Shown here one piece after another: positions 35,797 to 46,400 of a DNA stretch of 64,000 bases. Every line of letters starts with the position of its first letter. The stretch's first letter is position 1. Below the pieces are notes generated by a model that was given only the letters and a program-made list of their open reading frames with translations, was not told the origin of the DNA and did not search any database. The stretch spans positions 1 to 64,000 of the forward strand of contig JAJZCD010000002.1 of assembly GCA_021851735.1 (NCBI GenBank), given 5' to 3'. The DNA is from a bacterium (GTDB lineage: Bacteria; Patescibacteriota; Saccharimonadia; Saccharimonadales; UBA4665). The position numbers and the translations under genes are program-made.

Positions 35797-38640
35797 ATGG
35801 GACAAGCAACAAATAGTGGCTTACGGCGATTTTTTACACAGCCGAAGGCAAAAGGTTACGATAGTTTGAAATGGGTTAAACGCGACTCTTTATTAAAAAA
35901 TCCATTCACGGGCTCAGTTGTTTTTGAGCAAAAGGATGTTGAGATTCCTGATAGTTGGTCGCTCAATGCACTTAATATTGTTGCACAGAAATATTTTACT
36001 GGTACGCCCGGTACTGACGAGCGCGAAACATCACTTAAGGACCTGATTGATCGTGTAGTTGATACAATTGTGCGCCAGGGTGAGCAAGAAGGATACTTCG
36101 ATAGCTCAACTGAGGCTGAAACGTTCCGAGAGGAAATCAAGTACGTGTTAGCTAGCCAAAGGGCAGCTTTTAATAGCCCAGTGTGGTTCAATATTGGCGC
36201 GTCAGAGCGTGCGCAGCAGGCAAGTGCATGTTTTATATTAGGCGTAGACGATACTATGCAAGATATCTTACAGTGGTATGTCGATGAGGGTATGATTTTC
36301 AAAGGTGGCTCAGGCAGTGGCGTGAATATTAGTCCTATTCGCAGTAGTGTTGAGAAACTTGGCAAAAGTGCCGGTACTGCAAGTGGCCCGCTGAGCTTTA
36401 TGCGCGGCGCAGATGCTAGCGCCGGCGCTATCAAGAGCGGTGGCAAAACTCGCAGGGCAGCTAAGATGGTGATTATGAACGTCGATCATCCAGACGTAGA
36501 AGAATTTATTTGGTGTAAATCAATCGAAGAAGACAAAGCTCGTGTGCTCCAGGCGGCTGGCTTTGATATGAGCCTAGACGGCAAAGATATTTTTAGTGTG
36601 CAGTATCAGAATGCCAATAATAGTGTTCGAGTAACGGACGAATTCATGCATGCCGTCGAAAATGATGAATATTGGGAGCTCAAGGCTGTGACGACGGGCA
36701 AATCGATACGTAAAGTAAAAGCTCGGCACATTTGGCGCCAAATTGCCGAAGCTGCCTGGAAGTGTGCGGATCCGGGCTTGCAGTTTGATACCACTGTAAA
36801 CAAGTGGCACACTACACCTATTGCCGGACGCATTAATGGGTCAAACCCATGTAGCGAGTATATGCACCTTGACAACTCTGCGTGTAATCTGGCGAGTATT
36901 AACTTGCTGAAATACCTAAATGACGATTTTAGCTTTGATATCGAAGCATTCAAGCACACCGTAGAGCTAATATTCACCGCTCAGGAGATTCTAGTGGGCT
37001 ATAGTGAATACCCAACTGCGCGTATCACTAAGACGTCCAAAGCGTATCGTCAGCTTGGTATCGGTTACGCCAACCTCGGTGCATTGTTAATGGCTCAGGG
37101 GTTACCATATGACAGCGAGGAGGGTCGTGCTCAGGCAGCCGCTATTACTGCATTGCTGACTGGTCATAGTTATGTGACATCTGCAAAGATCGCGCGTAGA
37201 GTTGGGCCGTTTGCCGGTTACCACAAAGACCGTGAAGGGATGCTGCACGTACTTAGGATGCATCGGGAAGCGGTAGATGACATAGATGCTAGTTTAGTTG
37301 CCGAAGACCTCTTGAGTGCTGCGACACAGGCTTGGGATGAGGCGAACGACTTAGCTGAACTCTATGGTGTGCGAAACTCTCAGGCTAGCGTGTTGGCTCC
37401 AACCGGCACTATCGGCCTCATGATGGATTGCGATACCACAGGTATCGAGCCAGACTTAGGGTTAGTTAAGGTTAAGAAACTAGTTGGTGGCGGTACTATG
37501 AGTATCGTCAACCAAACTGTACCACGCGCTCTCAAGGCGCTCGGCTATACATCTGAGCAAGTAAATGACATCGTGGCATACATAGATACGGAAAAAACAA
37601 TCTTGGGTGCGCCGCATCTACAAAAGGCGCATGAACCGGTCTTCGCGTGTTCTATGGGCGATAATGCTATCCACTACTTGGGTCATGTCAAGATGATGAG
37701 CGCAGTGCAGCCATTTTTGTCAGGCGCAATTAGTAAGACGGTTAATATGCCCGAGACTGCTACCGTGGAAGACATCGAACGATTACACTTGGACTCTTGG
37801 AAAATGGGTCTTAAGGCGGTTGCTATCTATCGTGATAACTGCAAGGTCGCCCAACCACTTAGCATGGCTAAGAAAGAGGACGGACGAGAGGCTATCCAAG
37901 AAAGCCGCGCTGAGCAGGCTGCTGCGGCTGGTGCCGCCGCAACACCCGTACCTGTTGTGGCGCAGGCTGTCGATGCAACATTGGATGGCCGTATTGTGGT
38001 CAAAGGCGCTGTTCGTCGTAAACTGCCGAAAGTACGCACGGCCCGAACATACAAGTTCCAGATTGCTGACCTAGAAGGCTTTTTCACTGTTGGTGAATAC
38101 GAAGACGGCGCTCCCGGCGAACTGTTTGTGAACGTTAGTAAGCAGGGATCGACATTAAGCGGCGTCATGGATAGCTTTGCTATATCCATCTCTCACGGCT
38201 TGCAGTATGGTGTGCCACTTAAGAGCTATGTAAAGGCCTTCCGTGGTAATACCTATGCGCCGTCGGGCATAACTGACGATACTGACATTCGGACAGCTAG
38301 CAGTATCACGGACTACATATTCCGCCGTCTAGCACTCGATTATCTAAGCTTCGATGATCGTCTGGAGCTTGGTCTGGCGAGTATTGAGGATATGCCAGAG
38401 GCGCAAACAAGCTTATTGGAGCCGCCCAAAATTACTGAAAAAATTGTAGCGACACAAGTGCAGAGCGAGCCGACAAGCAGGGATCAAGCTAGCGGGCCCC
38501 TGTCCGTCTTAAGTGGCGAAACGCCTCAGGTCATTAAGGACGCTGCAGCACCACTCTGCTATAATTGCGGAAACCAGACTCAGCGTAGTGGATCGTGCTA
38601 TGTTTGTACGAGCTGTGGTTCCACGACTGGCTGTAGCTAG
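35797..38640 (+). CDS. nrdJ: Adenosylcobalamin-dependent (class II) ribonucleotide reductase
   Basis: NPCSEYMHLDNSACNLASINL, AFNSPVWFNIG, C-terminal Cys-rich zinc/redox tail; the ORF also extends to 35770. Confidence 0.92.
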   Translation: MGQATNSGLRRFFTQPKAKGYDSLKWVKRDSLLKNPFTGSVVFEQKDVEIPDSWSLNALNIVAQKYFTGTPGTDERETSLKDLIDRVVDTIVRQGEQEGYFDSSTEAETFREEIKYVLASQRAAFNSPVWFNIGASERAQQASACFILGVDDTMQDILQWYVDEGMIFKGGSGSGVNISPIRSSVEKLGKSAGTASGPLSFMRGADASAGAIKSGGKTRRAAKMVIMNVDHPDVEEFIWCKSIEEDKARVLQAAGFDMSLDGKDIFSVQYQNANNSVRVTDEFMHAVENDEYWELKAVTTGKSIRKVKARHIWRQIAEAAWKCADPGLQFDTTVNKWHTTPIAGRINGSNPCSEYMHLDNSACNLASINLLKYLNDDFSFDIEAFKHTVELIFTAQEILVGYSEYPTARITKTSKAYRQLGIGYANLGALLMAQGLPYDSEEGRAQAAAITALLTGHSYVTSAKIARRVGPFAGYHKDREGMLHVLRMHREAVDDIDASLVAEDLLSAATQAWDEANDLAELYGVRNSQASVLAPTGTIGLMMDCDTTGIEPDLGLVKVKKLVGGGTMSIVNQTVPRALKALGYTSEQVNDIVAYIDTEKTILGAPHLQKAHEPVFACSMGDNAIHYLGHVKMMSAVQPFLSGAISKTVNMPETATVEDIERLHLDSWKMGLKAVAIYRDNCKVAQPLSMAKKEDGREAIQESRAEQAAAAGAAATPVPVVAQAVDATLDGRIVVKGAVRRKLPKVRTARTYKFQIADLEGFFTVGEYEDGAPGELFVNVSKQGSTLSGVMDSFAISISHGLQYGVPLKSYVKAFRGNTYAPSGITDDTDIRTASSITDYIFRRLALDYLSFDDRLELGLASIEDMPEAQTSLLEPPKITEKIVATQVQSEPTSRDQASGPLSVLSGETPQVIKDAAAPLCYNCGNQTQRSGSCYVCTSCGSTTGCS

Positions 38641-38661
38641 TCTGCCCTAGTCTGTTTACAG

Positions 38662-38690
38662 CTGCAGGACGGGGCAATCCCGTCCTGCAG
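38662..38690 (+). terminator. Strong hairpin after nrdJ (no clear T-tract)
   Basis: CTGCAGGACGGG gcaat CCCGTCCTGCAG. Confidence 0.6.
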
Positions 38691-38854
38691 TGTCTATAAG
38701 GGCATTTCCCCTAATTGTTACTTTTCCCAACTGCTTTTTATAGCGTAGGTTTGCTACTGCTGTGAGAAGATAACCTATCAAACTCTTAAATGTATCTTAA
38801 AATGTGAGAGATATCGTTGGGGAACTGAGCCAGATGCGCTACACTAATGTGCGT

Positions 38855-39130
38855 ATGAAACTACTTGTGCTTTATAGGCAGAATTCAGAGTTAGCTCGTC
38901 GCGTGGAAGGGTTTGTACGCGACCTGCAGACCCAACATGGTCTAGATAGTCATTCCTTAAAAGTGCTTGATTATGATAGCCGCGATGGTTCAGCAATGGC
39001 TAGCTTGTATGATGCCATGGAACAGCCGGCAATTATTGTTACCAACGATGACGGTAGTTATGTAAAACATTGGCAAGGCGCAGATCTGCCGTTGTTGTCT
39101 GAGGTTGCCGGCTATGTTTTTCAGTATTAA
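38855..39130 (+). CDS. Hypothetical thioredoxin-fold-like protein (start uncertain, ORF from 38804)
   Basis: MKLLVLYRQNSELARRVEGFVRDLQ...QPAIIVTNDDGSYVKHWQG. Confidence 0.5.
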   Translation: MKLLVLYRQNSELARRVEGFVRDLQTQHGLDSHSLKVLDYDSRDGSAMASLYDAMEQPAIIVTNDDGSYVKHWQGADLPLLSEVAGYVFQY

Positions 39131-39196
39131 GTATCTCTAAACCTGTGCTTGAATTGCAGAGGGTTGCCAAACATGACAAGAGGCTATACTATAAAG

Positions 39197-39478
39197 TGAG
39201 AAATGCGTTGTGGTGGTTACACCACACGAGCGGCTATCAACCGTGCAGTCGAGATAATTTTGCCTAGAAGGTAAGATGAACTGGAGCGCAGCGGGAAGAA
39301 CCGGCTAATGGTCTAGTAATGTAAAGCCAATAGCCTCAGTAGACCCCGACGGATCGACCCGTAAGATCACACAAATCAAGCGCCATAAGAATCACTTCTT
39401 TTGGAATCTGGATGGTACCGTCCGGTCTGCAAAGCAGTACTGGATTCCAGAGCCTAACAGAAGTGATTTTTATTAATA
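39197..39478 (+). promoter_or_regulatory. T-box-like leader upstream of CYTH-ileS
   Basis: CAGTAGACCCCGACGGATCGACCCGT segment, GGATGGTACCGTCC (T-box TGGTACCG), candidate ATC specifier at 39236-39238, terminator AATCACTTCT...AGAAGTGATTTTTATT, located before ileS. Confidence 0.72.
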
Positions 39479-39491
39479 AAAGGAGAATGAT

Positions 39492-40013
39492 GTGGTAGAG
39501 CTTGAACTCGAAAAAACCTATCTACTCAAAGAATTGCCAGAAGGGCTAGAGGGGAATAGATCAGAGATTATTAGTGATGCTTTCGTGCCCATTAGTGCTA
39601 AGCACCCAGTGCTGCGTTTGCGCCACCGAGGCAACAACTATGAGTTAACTAAAAAGCAACCGATAGATGATGCTGACCCGTCTCGTCAAAATGAGCACAC
39701 GATTCAGCTTACTCCCGAAGAAGCTGCTGCGTTTGATGCAGTATCTGCTAAGCGCTTCAGTAAACGTTGCTACTACTGCACTGTCGATGGGCATCAGGCG
39801 GAAGTTGACATATATCTGGGTGATCTAGCAGGGCTGGCTGTGGTCGATTTTGAATTTATGACTGATGAGGCTTTGCAATCATTCACTATGCCGAGGATTT
39901 GCCTAGCTGATATTACGCAAGAGGAGGCGTTAGCTGGTAAAAAGTATGTGGATCTACAATCTGTACTTCAAAAATATAACTATAAACCACTATTTCTTCA
40001 GGAGACAAACTAA
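39492..40013 (+). CDS. CYTH domain protein (triphosphate tunnel metalloenzyme-like), GTG start
   Basis: VELELEKTYLLKELP (ExExK-like), LRLRHRGNNYELTKKQP, AEVDIYLGDLAGLAVVDFEF. Confidence 0.8.
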   Translation: MVELELEKTYLLKELPEGLEGNRSEIISDAFVPISAKHPVLRLRHRGNNYELTKKQPIDDADPSRQNEHTIQLTPEEAAAFDAVSAKRFSKRCYYCTVDGHQAEVDIYLGDLAGLAVVDFEFMTDEALQSFTMPRICLADITQEEALAGKKYVDLQSVLQKYNYKPLFLQETN

Positions 40014-42970
40014 TGAAATTCACTGCGGGGAACCGTCGTAAGGCCACCGAGTACGAAAAAGACTTGGTGCAGCAATGGAAAAAGAATAAGACATTTGAGA
40101 AGTCTATCGAGCAGCGTCCAAAAAGTAATTCGTACGTATTTTACGATGGGCCGCCGTTTATTACTGGCATACCACATCACGGTACGTTACTGAGTAGCAT
40201 CGCAAAAGATGTGGTGCCACGTTATTGGACTATGAAGGGAAAACGCGTGGAACGTGTCTGGGGCTGGGACTGTCATGGCTTGCCAGCCGAGGTTTTTACT
40301 GAGAAGAAGTTGGGTATCCAAGACCGTCGTGATATTGGTACTAAGATTACCCTTGAGGAATATATCACAACTTGTCGCGACAATATGGTACAGACGGGTA
40401 GCATGTGGGAGGACACCATTGATCGGATTGGCCGATGGGTTAATTTCAAGGGTGCCTATCGTACTATGGACAAGGATTACATGGAGAGTGTCTGGTGGGC
40501 ATTCAAGCAATTATACGACAAAGGTAAGGTCTACGAGGGTGAAAAAGTACTGTTGTATTGTACACGTGACGCTACACCTCTCAGTAAGGCTGAAGTCACA
40601 ATGGATGCAGGCAGCTACAAAGATGTCAACGACCCGAGTGTGTATGTAAAATTCAAGCTGAAAGACGAGGAAAAATATCTGCTTGCCTGGACAACGACAC
40701 CGTGGACATTGCCAGCGAATACCGCTACGGCCGTCCATAAAGATGCTGATTATAGCGAGGTGAAGTTAGAAGACGGTAGTGTCGTGATAGTGGCAACCAA
40801 GCTGATGGAAAGAGTACTTACTGATGAAAGACATAAACCGATACCGTTTACATTGGTAGGCACACTGAAGGGTGCTGATTTGGTGGGTAAAAGCTACGAG
40901 CCGCTTTTTGAAGACCGTGGTGAAAAAGCCCATAAAGTATGGCATGCAGATTATGTGAGTATGGAAGAAGGAACTGGCATTGTGCACTTGGCCCCAGCTT
41001 ATGGCGAGGAAGACTATGAACTAAGCAAGGAGAGCGGCTTCCCATTTGTGAGCATTATCGACGCCAATGGCCTATATACTGAAGGTGAGTGGCAAGGCCA
41101 GAATGTGTGGGATGCCAATAAGCCTATAGCCAAGCACCTACATGCTCGTGGTGTGGTCTGGAAAATAGAGTATGTGGTGCACAGTTACCCACACTGCTAT
41201 CGTTGCGGTACGCGTCTGATGTACCGAGCGCATCCCAGCTGGTTTATTGACATTAACGGCCAACGCCAGCTGATGCTCAATGAAAATGAGCATGTAAGCT
41301 GGTTCCCTAAGCATCTCAAGGAAGGACGCTTCCGCAAGACAGTTGAGAGTGCTCCAGATTGGAATGTTAGTCGTGATCGATTTTGGGCAACGGCTATGCC
41401 GGTATGGAAAGGTACCGACAAACAAGGCAACGAGCACGTCAAAGTCATAGGTAGCTATGCGGAATTGAAGGAATTGAGTGGCGTTGAGCTTGAAGACTAC
41501 CATCGCCCATGGGTCGATGACGTTGAGTTCGATCTAGACGGTGTGCATTATAAGCGTATCGACAAGGTACTTGATTGTTGGTTCGAGAGTGGTAGCATGC
41601 CATTTGCACAGTTTCATTATCCGTTCGAGAACGTTGATAAATTTGAGGCGAACTATCCAGGCGATTACATCGTGGAATATGTAGGGCAAGTCCGTGCATG
41701 GTTTTACTATGTGCATGCCGTGAATGTGGCACTATTCGGTAAGCATGCCTTTAAACACGTGAATGTTACTGGTAACCTGGCTGGGAACGACGGCCGTAAG
41801 ATGAGCAAGCTTTATGGCAACTATACTGACCCGAATGAGCTGATGGATCTATATAGTGCCGATGCGCTGAGATTCCTACTTATGAGTTCTCCTCTCATGA
41901 ATGGAGAAGATTTTGCGCTACAGGATAAGGAAGTCCTGGATGTACAGCGTAAGCTAGCTATGATCTGGAATATGTACGACTTTTTTACGATGTATGCGTC
42001 CGTTGATGGTTGGGAGTGGAATGGTAAGCACGAAGACCCGTCTGCAAGTGTCGTAAATCCCCTCGACAAGTGGGTGCTGTCGCGATTACACCAGCTGCAA
42101 GATCATGTGACTGAAAAGATGGATGCTTATGATATACCCGGTGCAATGGAACCAATCTTAGGCTTCATAGATGACGCCAGTAACTGGTATGTGCGTCGTT
42201 CGCGGCGTCGTTTTTGGCGATCTCGAAATGAACAAAGCATAAATATCAATGAAGAGGATTCTCAGGCAGACCAAGATAAAGATGATGCGTACCGGACGTT
42301 ACATTATGTGCTGGTACATCTGAGTATGATTTTGGCACCCTTTGTGCCATTTTTGGCTGAAGAGCTCTATTGCAAGCTCACTGGTGGCGAAAGCGTACAT
42401 TTGTTAGACTGGCCGAAGGCTGGCGCTATCGACGAAGATGTCATAGCAAAAATGACGGTCGTGCGCACGATAATCAATGAAGGTCTGTCACGAAGAGCGA
42501 GCAATAAACTTAAGGTAAGACAACCGCTTGCTGCTGTCAGCCTGCGCGGTAAGACTGTGAATTTCTTATCTCATGAAGCGGCGCACTCGAGTTTCTACGC
42601 TAATATACTGCTCGAGGAACTCAATGTTAAACGGGTAGATTTGCACCCTGGCGACGAGCCATTATTAGTTGAGCTGGATACCGATATTACGCCAGAACTG
42701 CAGCGTGAGGGTCTAATGCGAGAATTAGTACGACAGGTACAGTCCGCACGTAAGGCTGCAGGACTAAATGTTGATGATCGTATAATGCTCAGTGTTGTTT
42801 CTACTGAAAGAGATGTGTTACATACACTAGAGACGTATGGAGAGACTCTTAAGTCCGAGACGCTCGCCGTCGACTTAAACAAGGACCTACCATTGGAAAA
42901 AGCCTATACTGTAAGTTTCACCATTGATGGCTACCAGATAGAGGTCTCTCTCGCTAAAGCGGTATCTTAA
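40013..42970 (+). CDS. ileS: Isoleucyl-tRNA synthetase
   Basis: DGPPFITGIPHHGTLLSSIAKD (HIGH-like), WGWDCHGLPAE, DGRKMSKLYGNYTDP (KMSKS). Confidence 0.96.
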   Translation: MKFTAGNRRKATEYEKDLVQQWKKNKTFEKSIEQRPKSNSYVFYDGPPFITGIPHHGTLLSSIAKDVVPRYWTMKGKRVERVWGWDCHGLPAEVFTEKKLGIQDRRDIGTKITLEEYITTCRDNMVQTGSMWEDTIDRIGRWVNFKGAYRTMDKDYMESVWWAFKQLYDKGKVYEGEKVLLYCTRDATPLSKAEVTMDAGSYKDVNDPSVYVKFKLKDEEKYLLAWTTTPWTLPANTATAVHKDADYSEVKLEDGSVVIVATKLMERVLTDERHKPIPFTLVGTLKGADLVGKSYEPLFEDRGEKAHKVWHADYVSMEEGTGIVHLAPAYGEEDYELSKESGFPFVSIIDANGLYTEGEWQGQNVWDANKPIAKHLHARGVVWKIEYVVHSYPHCYRCGTRLMYRAHPSWFIDINGQRQLMLNENEHVSWFPKHLKEGRFRKTVESAPDWNVSRDRFWATAMPVWKGTDKQGNEHVKVIGSYAELKELSGVELEDYHRPWVDDVEFDLDGVHYKRIDKVLDCWFESGSMPFAQFHYPFENVDKFEANYPGDYIVEYVGQVRAWFYYVHAVNVALFGKHAFKHVNVTGNLAGNDGRKMSKLYGNYTDPNELMDLYSADALRFLLMSSPLMNGEDFALQDKEVLDVQRKLAMIWNMYDFFTMYASVDGWEWNGKHEDPSASVVNPLDKWVLSRLHQLQDHVTEKMDAYDIPGAMEPILGFIDDASNWYVRRSRRRFWRSRNEQSININEEDSQADQDKDDAYRTLHYVLVHLSMILAPFVPFLAEELYCKLTGGESVHLLDWPKAGAIDEDVIAKMTVVRTIINEGLSRRASNKLKVRQPLAAVSLRGKTVNFLSHEAAHSSFYANILLEELNVKRVDLHPGDEPLLVELDTDITPELQREGLMRELVRQVQSARKAAGLNVDDRIMLSVVSTERDVLHTLETYGETLKSETLAVDLNKDLPLEKAYTVSFTIDGYQIEVSLAKAVS

Positions 42971-43465
42971 CCCACATTGCGCAGCTTTAGCTGAAATTTT
43001 AAAGGGCCATGAAACGCACGAGCATGCCATCCTTTGGAGGACATCATATCTTCAACGCCGGAGAAATCTAGCTTGAAGACGCACGAAGAAGTAATCCGTG
43101 GGGTCGAGCTTAGGTAGCTGAAGTGGCCACAGTGGCATAGTAAGCTGTGGATAAACTCTGTCTATGGTAAGTAGCATTTTTCTAAAAGTAGTAATATAGA
43201 CTACAAAAAATAGATAATCAATGCCCGCAATGTCAATAATTACAAGGTACTATAACAGTACTGAGTAACATATTTTGATGTATAAAACACAATCATTAAT
43301 TAATCGTAGGCCGCCATATTAGTTGGTAATCTTATTGCTTCCACTGTCTACAAGATTTATTCAGTTCTCTATTGCAACAAAGGTTCCAAAGAGAGAAAAT
43401 AGAAAGGTGTTTACGGTTAACATAAAAAATATCTAGAACACAAACTAAAACAATTAAAAAACAAA

Positions 43466-46400
43466 ATGACCAGGTTGACACCGATAAAACGGGTACTCTT
43501 TGAGCACAGACTTATTCATGTGCTGTCCGTTCTGTTTGGTGTTTTCGTTTTTTCCTTCATTAGCTGGCAATCGCCGCAACTGGCATATGCTGCGTCATCT
43601 AATACCATTAACTTCCAAGCGCGACTACAGACAGCATCCGGTGCTATCGTGCCGGATGGTTACTACAACATCGAATTCCAATTGTATAATGCGTCTTCTG
43701 GTGGAACGGCACTCTGGACGGAAGACTATACGTCGACAAGTGGCCCCGGTGGAACTGATGCTCGTGTGCAGACGATTAACGGCTACTTTTCCGTACAGCT
43801 AGGTAGTATCACTAGCTTTCCATCGACGATTGATTGGAGCCAGCAATTGTACCTGACTATGAATGTTGGTGGTACCGGTACAAGTGTCGTAGGACCGAGT
43901 AGCGCAAACCCGACTGGGTGGGACGGTGCAATGAACCCGCGCCTACCGCTGACAGCTGTGCCGTATGCTTTCCAATCTCAGCAGGCTGCTCAGGCAACTG
44001 AACTATCTAGCACAAACGTTAATGGAACTAGTACGCTGTCATTCCAGGGGTCTAGCAGTGGTAACCAGAGCTTTGTGATCCAAGATCAGGGGGCTGCCGG
44101 GACCTACAATCTGCTGACACAGAACCAGGCAAACAACAGCTACATCCAACTACAGGGAAGTACCCCTGGCACTGCCCAGACAGGTAATTTTAATATATCT
44201 GGGACTGGTGTCGTGGGGACAGAGCTGTATACACCGATCCTTGACGCCGCGACGTCTGGTGGCACGCTCAGTATTGGCTCTACTAACTCTGCCACTGGTA
44301 TCCTCAACCTAGGTACGACTACCACCACTGGTGCTATCGCTATTGGTGGCGTATCACAGACGGGAAGTTTGACGGTGGGTGACTCAACGCTGACGAACTC
44401 TATCGGCATTGGTACTGGGTCTACTGCGAGTGGAGACACTCAAACAGTTAATATTGGTACGGGTGGACTCAGCGGCGCAACAACGAACGTTACGATTGGT
44501 TCGACGGCTAGTGGAGGCGCCCTGACTACTCAAGCCGAAGGCATCTCAAACACCTTGACCGGCAGTGCTACGGCTCCGAGTGATGTCGTGAAAACTGCTA
44601 CTAACTCTACTACTGCTTTGCAGGTGCAAAATGCTTCCGGCTACCAAACTCTTAACGTCAATACCATTAACGGTACCACCACCCTCGGCAATATAACAAC
44701 CACCACCGGTTCCGGTGTAGCCGGTAGCCTGTCTCTGGCTGACGGTACTAGTGACGGCTTTGGTGCTACGATCAATACCACCACTTTGACTGCCAACCAG
44801 ACTATTACTATCCCCAATGCCAGTGGTACAGTGTGTCTGGATGCAGGTAATTGTCATGCCACCTACTCTAAGACTGCCACTGCGGTCGTTGCCATGGGTG
44901 CGACTACTGGTTGTACCGGTACGGTACCAGTAGAATCGAGTGATCCGAAGGGTGCCGACTATGTCGATACCAGCTGTACGTCTGCCCAGACTACGATCAA
45001 TAGCGCCATTAGTGCAGTCAGCGCAGCTGGCGGCGGCATAGTCTACCTGGAGGATGGCACCTATATCATATCCGGCTCGGTTACGATTGCCTCGAACGTG
45101 ACCCTCGAAGGCGCGGGCGCTAACACTGTCATCGAGCTTGAGAATGGCGCCAATGCTGCCGTGACTATGATTAACATCGGTTCGAGCACTAGTAATGTGG
45201 TCGTCAAAGACCTCACCCTTAACGGTAACAAGGCTAACCAGACGAGCGGTAGTACCTACGGAGTCAATGATGTGACGAATAGTACGCCAGGCGTCCAGTT
45301 GAACCATCTGTCGGTTGAGAACATGTACGGTAGCGCGTACGGGGTTATGCTGGCTGGATCTGGCACTGGTAGTGATTCGGTGACAAACTCATACATTGCC
45401 TCGAATGCTGGCATCGGTGTTTATTCATCAACTGCTAACGCGTTTATCGCGGATAACGTTATAACGGGTAATAGTGGAAAAGGCATTGACGTGACTGGTG
45501 CTGGCACAACAATTACCAGTAACACGGTGACAAGTAACAGTAGCTACGGTATTTATGCCACCAGTGGCAAGGGCATGGTTGTTAGCAATAATACCATTGC
45601 CTCGAACACGAGCTACGGCATGTATCTCTTGGGAGCGCCTGGTCTAAGTGTAACGGGTAACAGTCTGACTAACAACGCTGGCGGTATTAATGAAGCGGCA
45701 TCGAATGCAATTATTTCAGGCAATACTTTAACGAATAATACGACGTTTGGTATAGATCTTGAATCCGGGTCGACTGGAGACGTCGTTGAAGACAATACTA
45801 TCTCATTGCCTTCGACCGGTGCTTATGATGGTATTTACGTCTCTAACACTGCTAGTGGTAACTCGGTCACCAACAACACGATTCTTGGCAATGGTGGCAC
45901 CGGGGTGGCGATTTATACTCAGGCGGGGGCGCTAAATACTTACCTATCAGGTAACTCTTACTCCGGCACCGGAGCGACCACCATTTCAGATAACGCGCTG
46001 AGCACCCGGTATGGCTCCCAACTCACCAACAATGGTGATCTAGCAATACAGAATGACGGTGCCACGGTCATTGGCAGTACCCTGCAAGGAGGTGCTACCC
46101 TGAGTGTGACCGGTGGTTACACTAGCAGCCAGCTGACGGCACCGAACTGGGGATTTGGCGGCGTTAACTATGGGGGCACATCTGGCGCCACAACTTGGGG
46201 CTACGAGGTGACTGCACTGGATGGTACTGGTGAGACGGTAGCGTCGACTCAAAAGACCATTACAAACGGTAACGCTACCCTGTCATCAACTAACTACAAC
46301 ACGGTCACTTTCCAGCTTGAACCAGGTGCTATCAAATACAATATCTACCGAACAACGGCTGGTGGGACACCGAATACAACCGGTTTGGTTACGACCATTA

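Noticed and set aside
43144-43156. Perfect DnaA-box-like TGTGGATAA, with nearby AT-rich sequence and parAB ~8 kb away (possible oriC)
   Set aside because: Only one box recognised, no dnaA/dnaN in the window; insufficient for an origin call.
43000-43465. Possible RNase P, SRP or tmRNA in the long intergenic region before the surface gene (also 28620-29050)
   Set aside because: None of the conserved cores (e.g. GAGGAAAGTCC, GGAAGCAGCC, tmRNA ends) could be found.
44546-45307. 253-aa minus-strand ORF (and 46345-46743, 44140-44439)
   Set aside because: Antisense shadows of the large beta-helix gene; no recognisable domain or start context.
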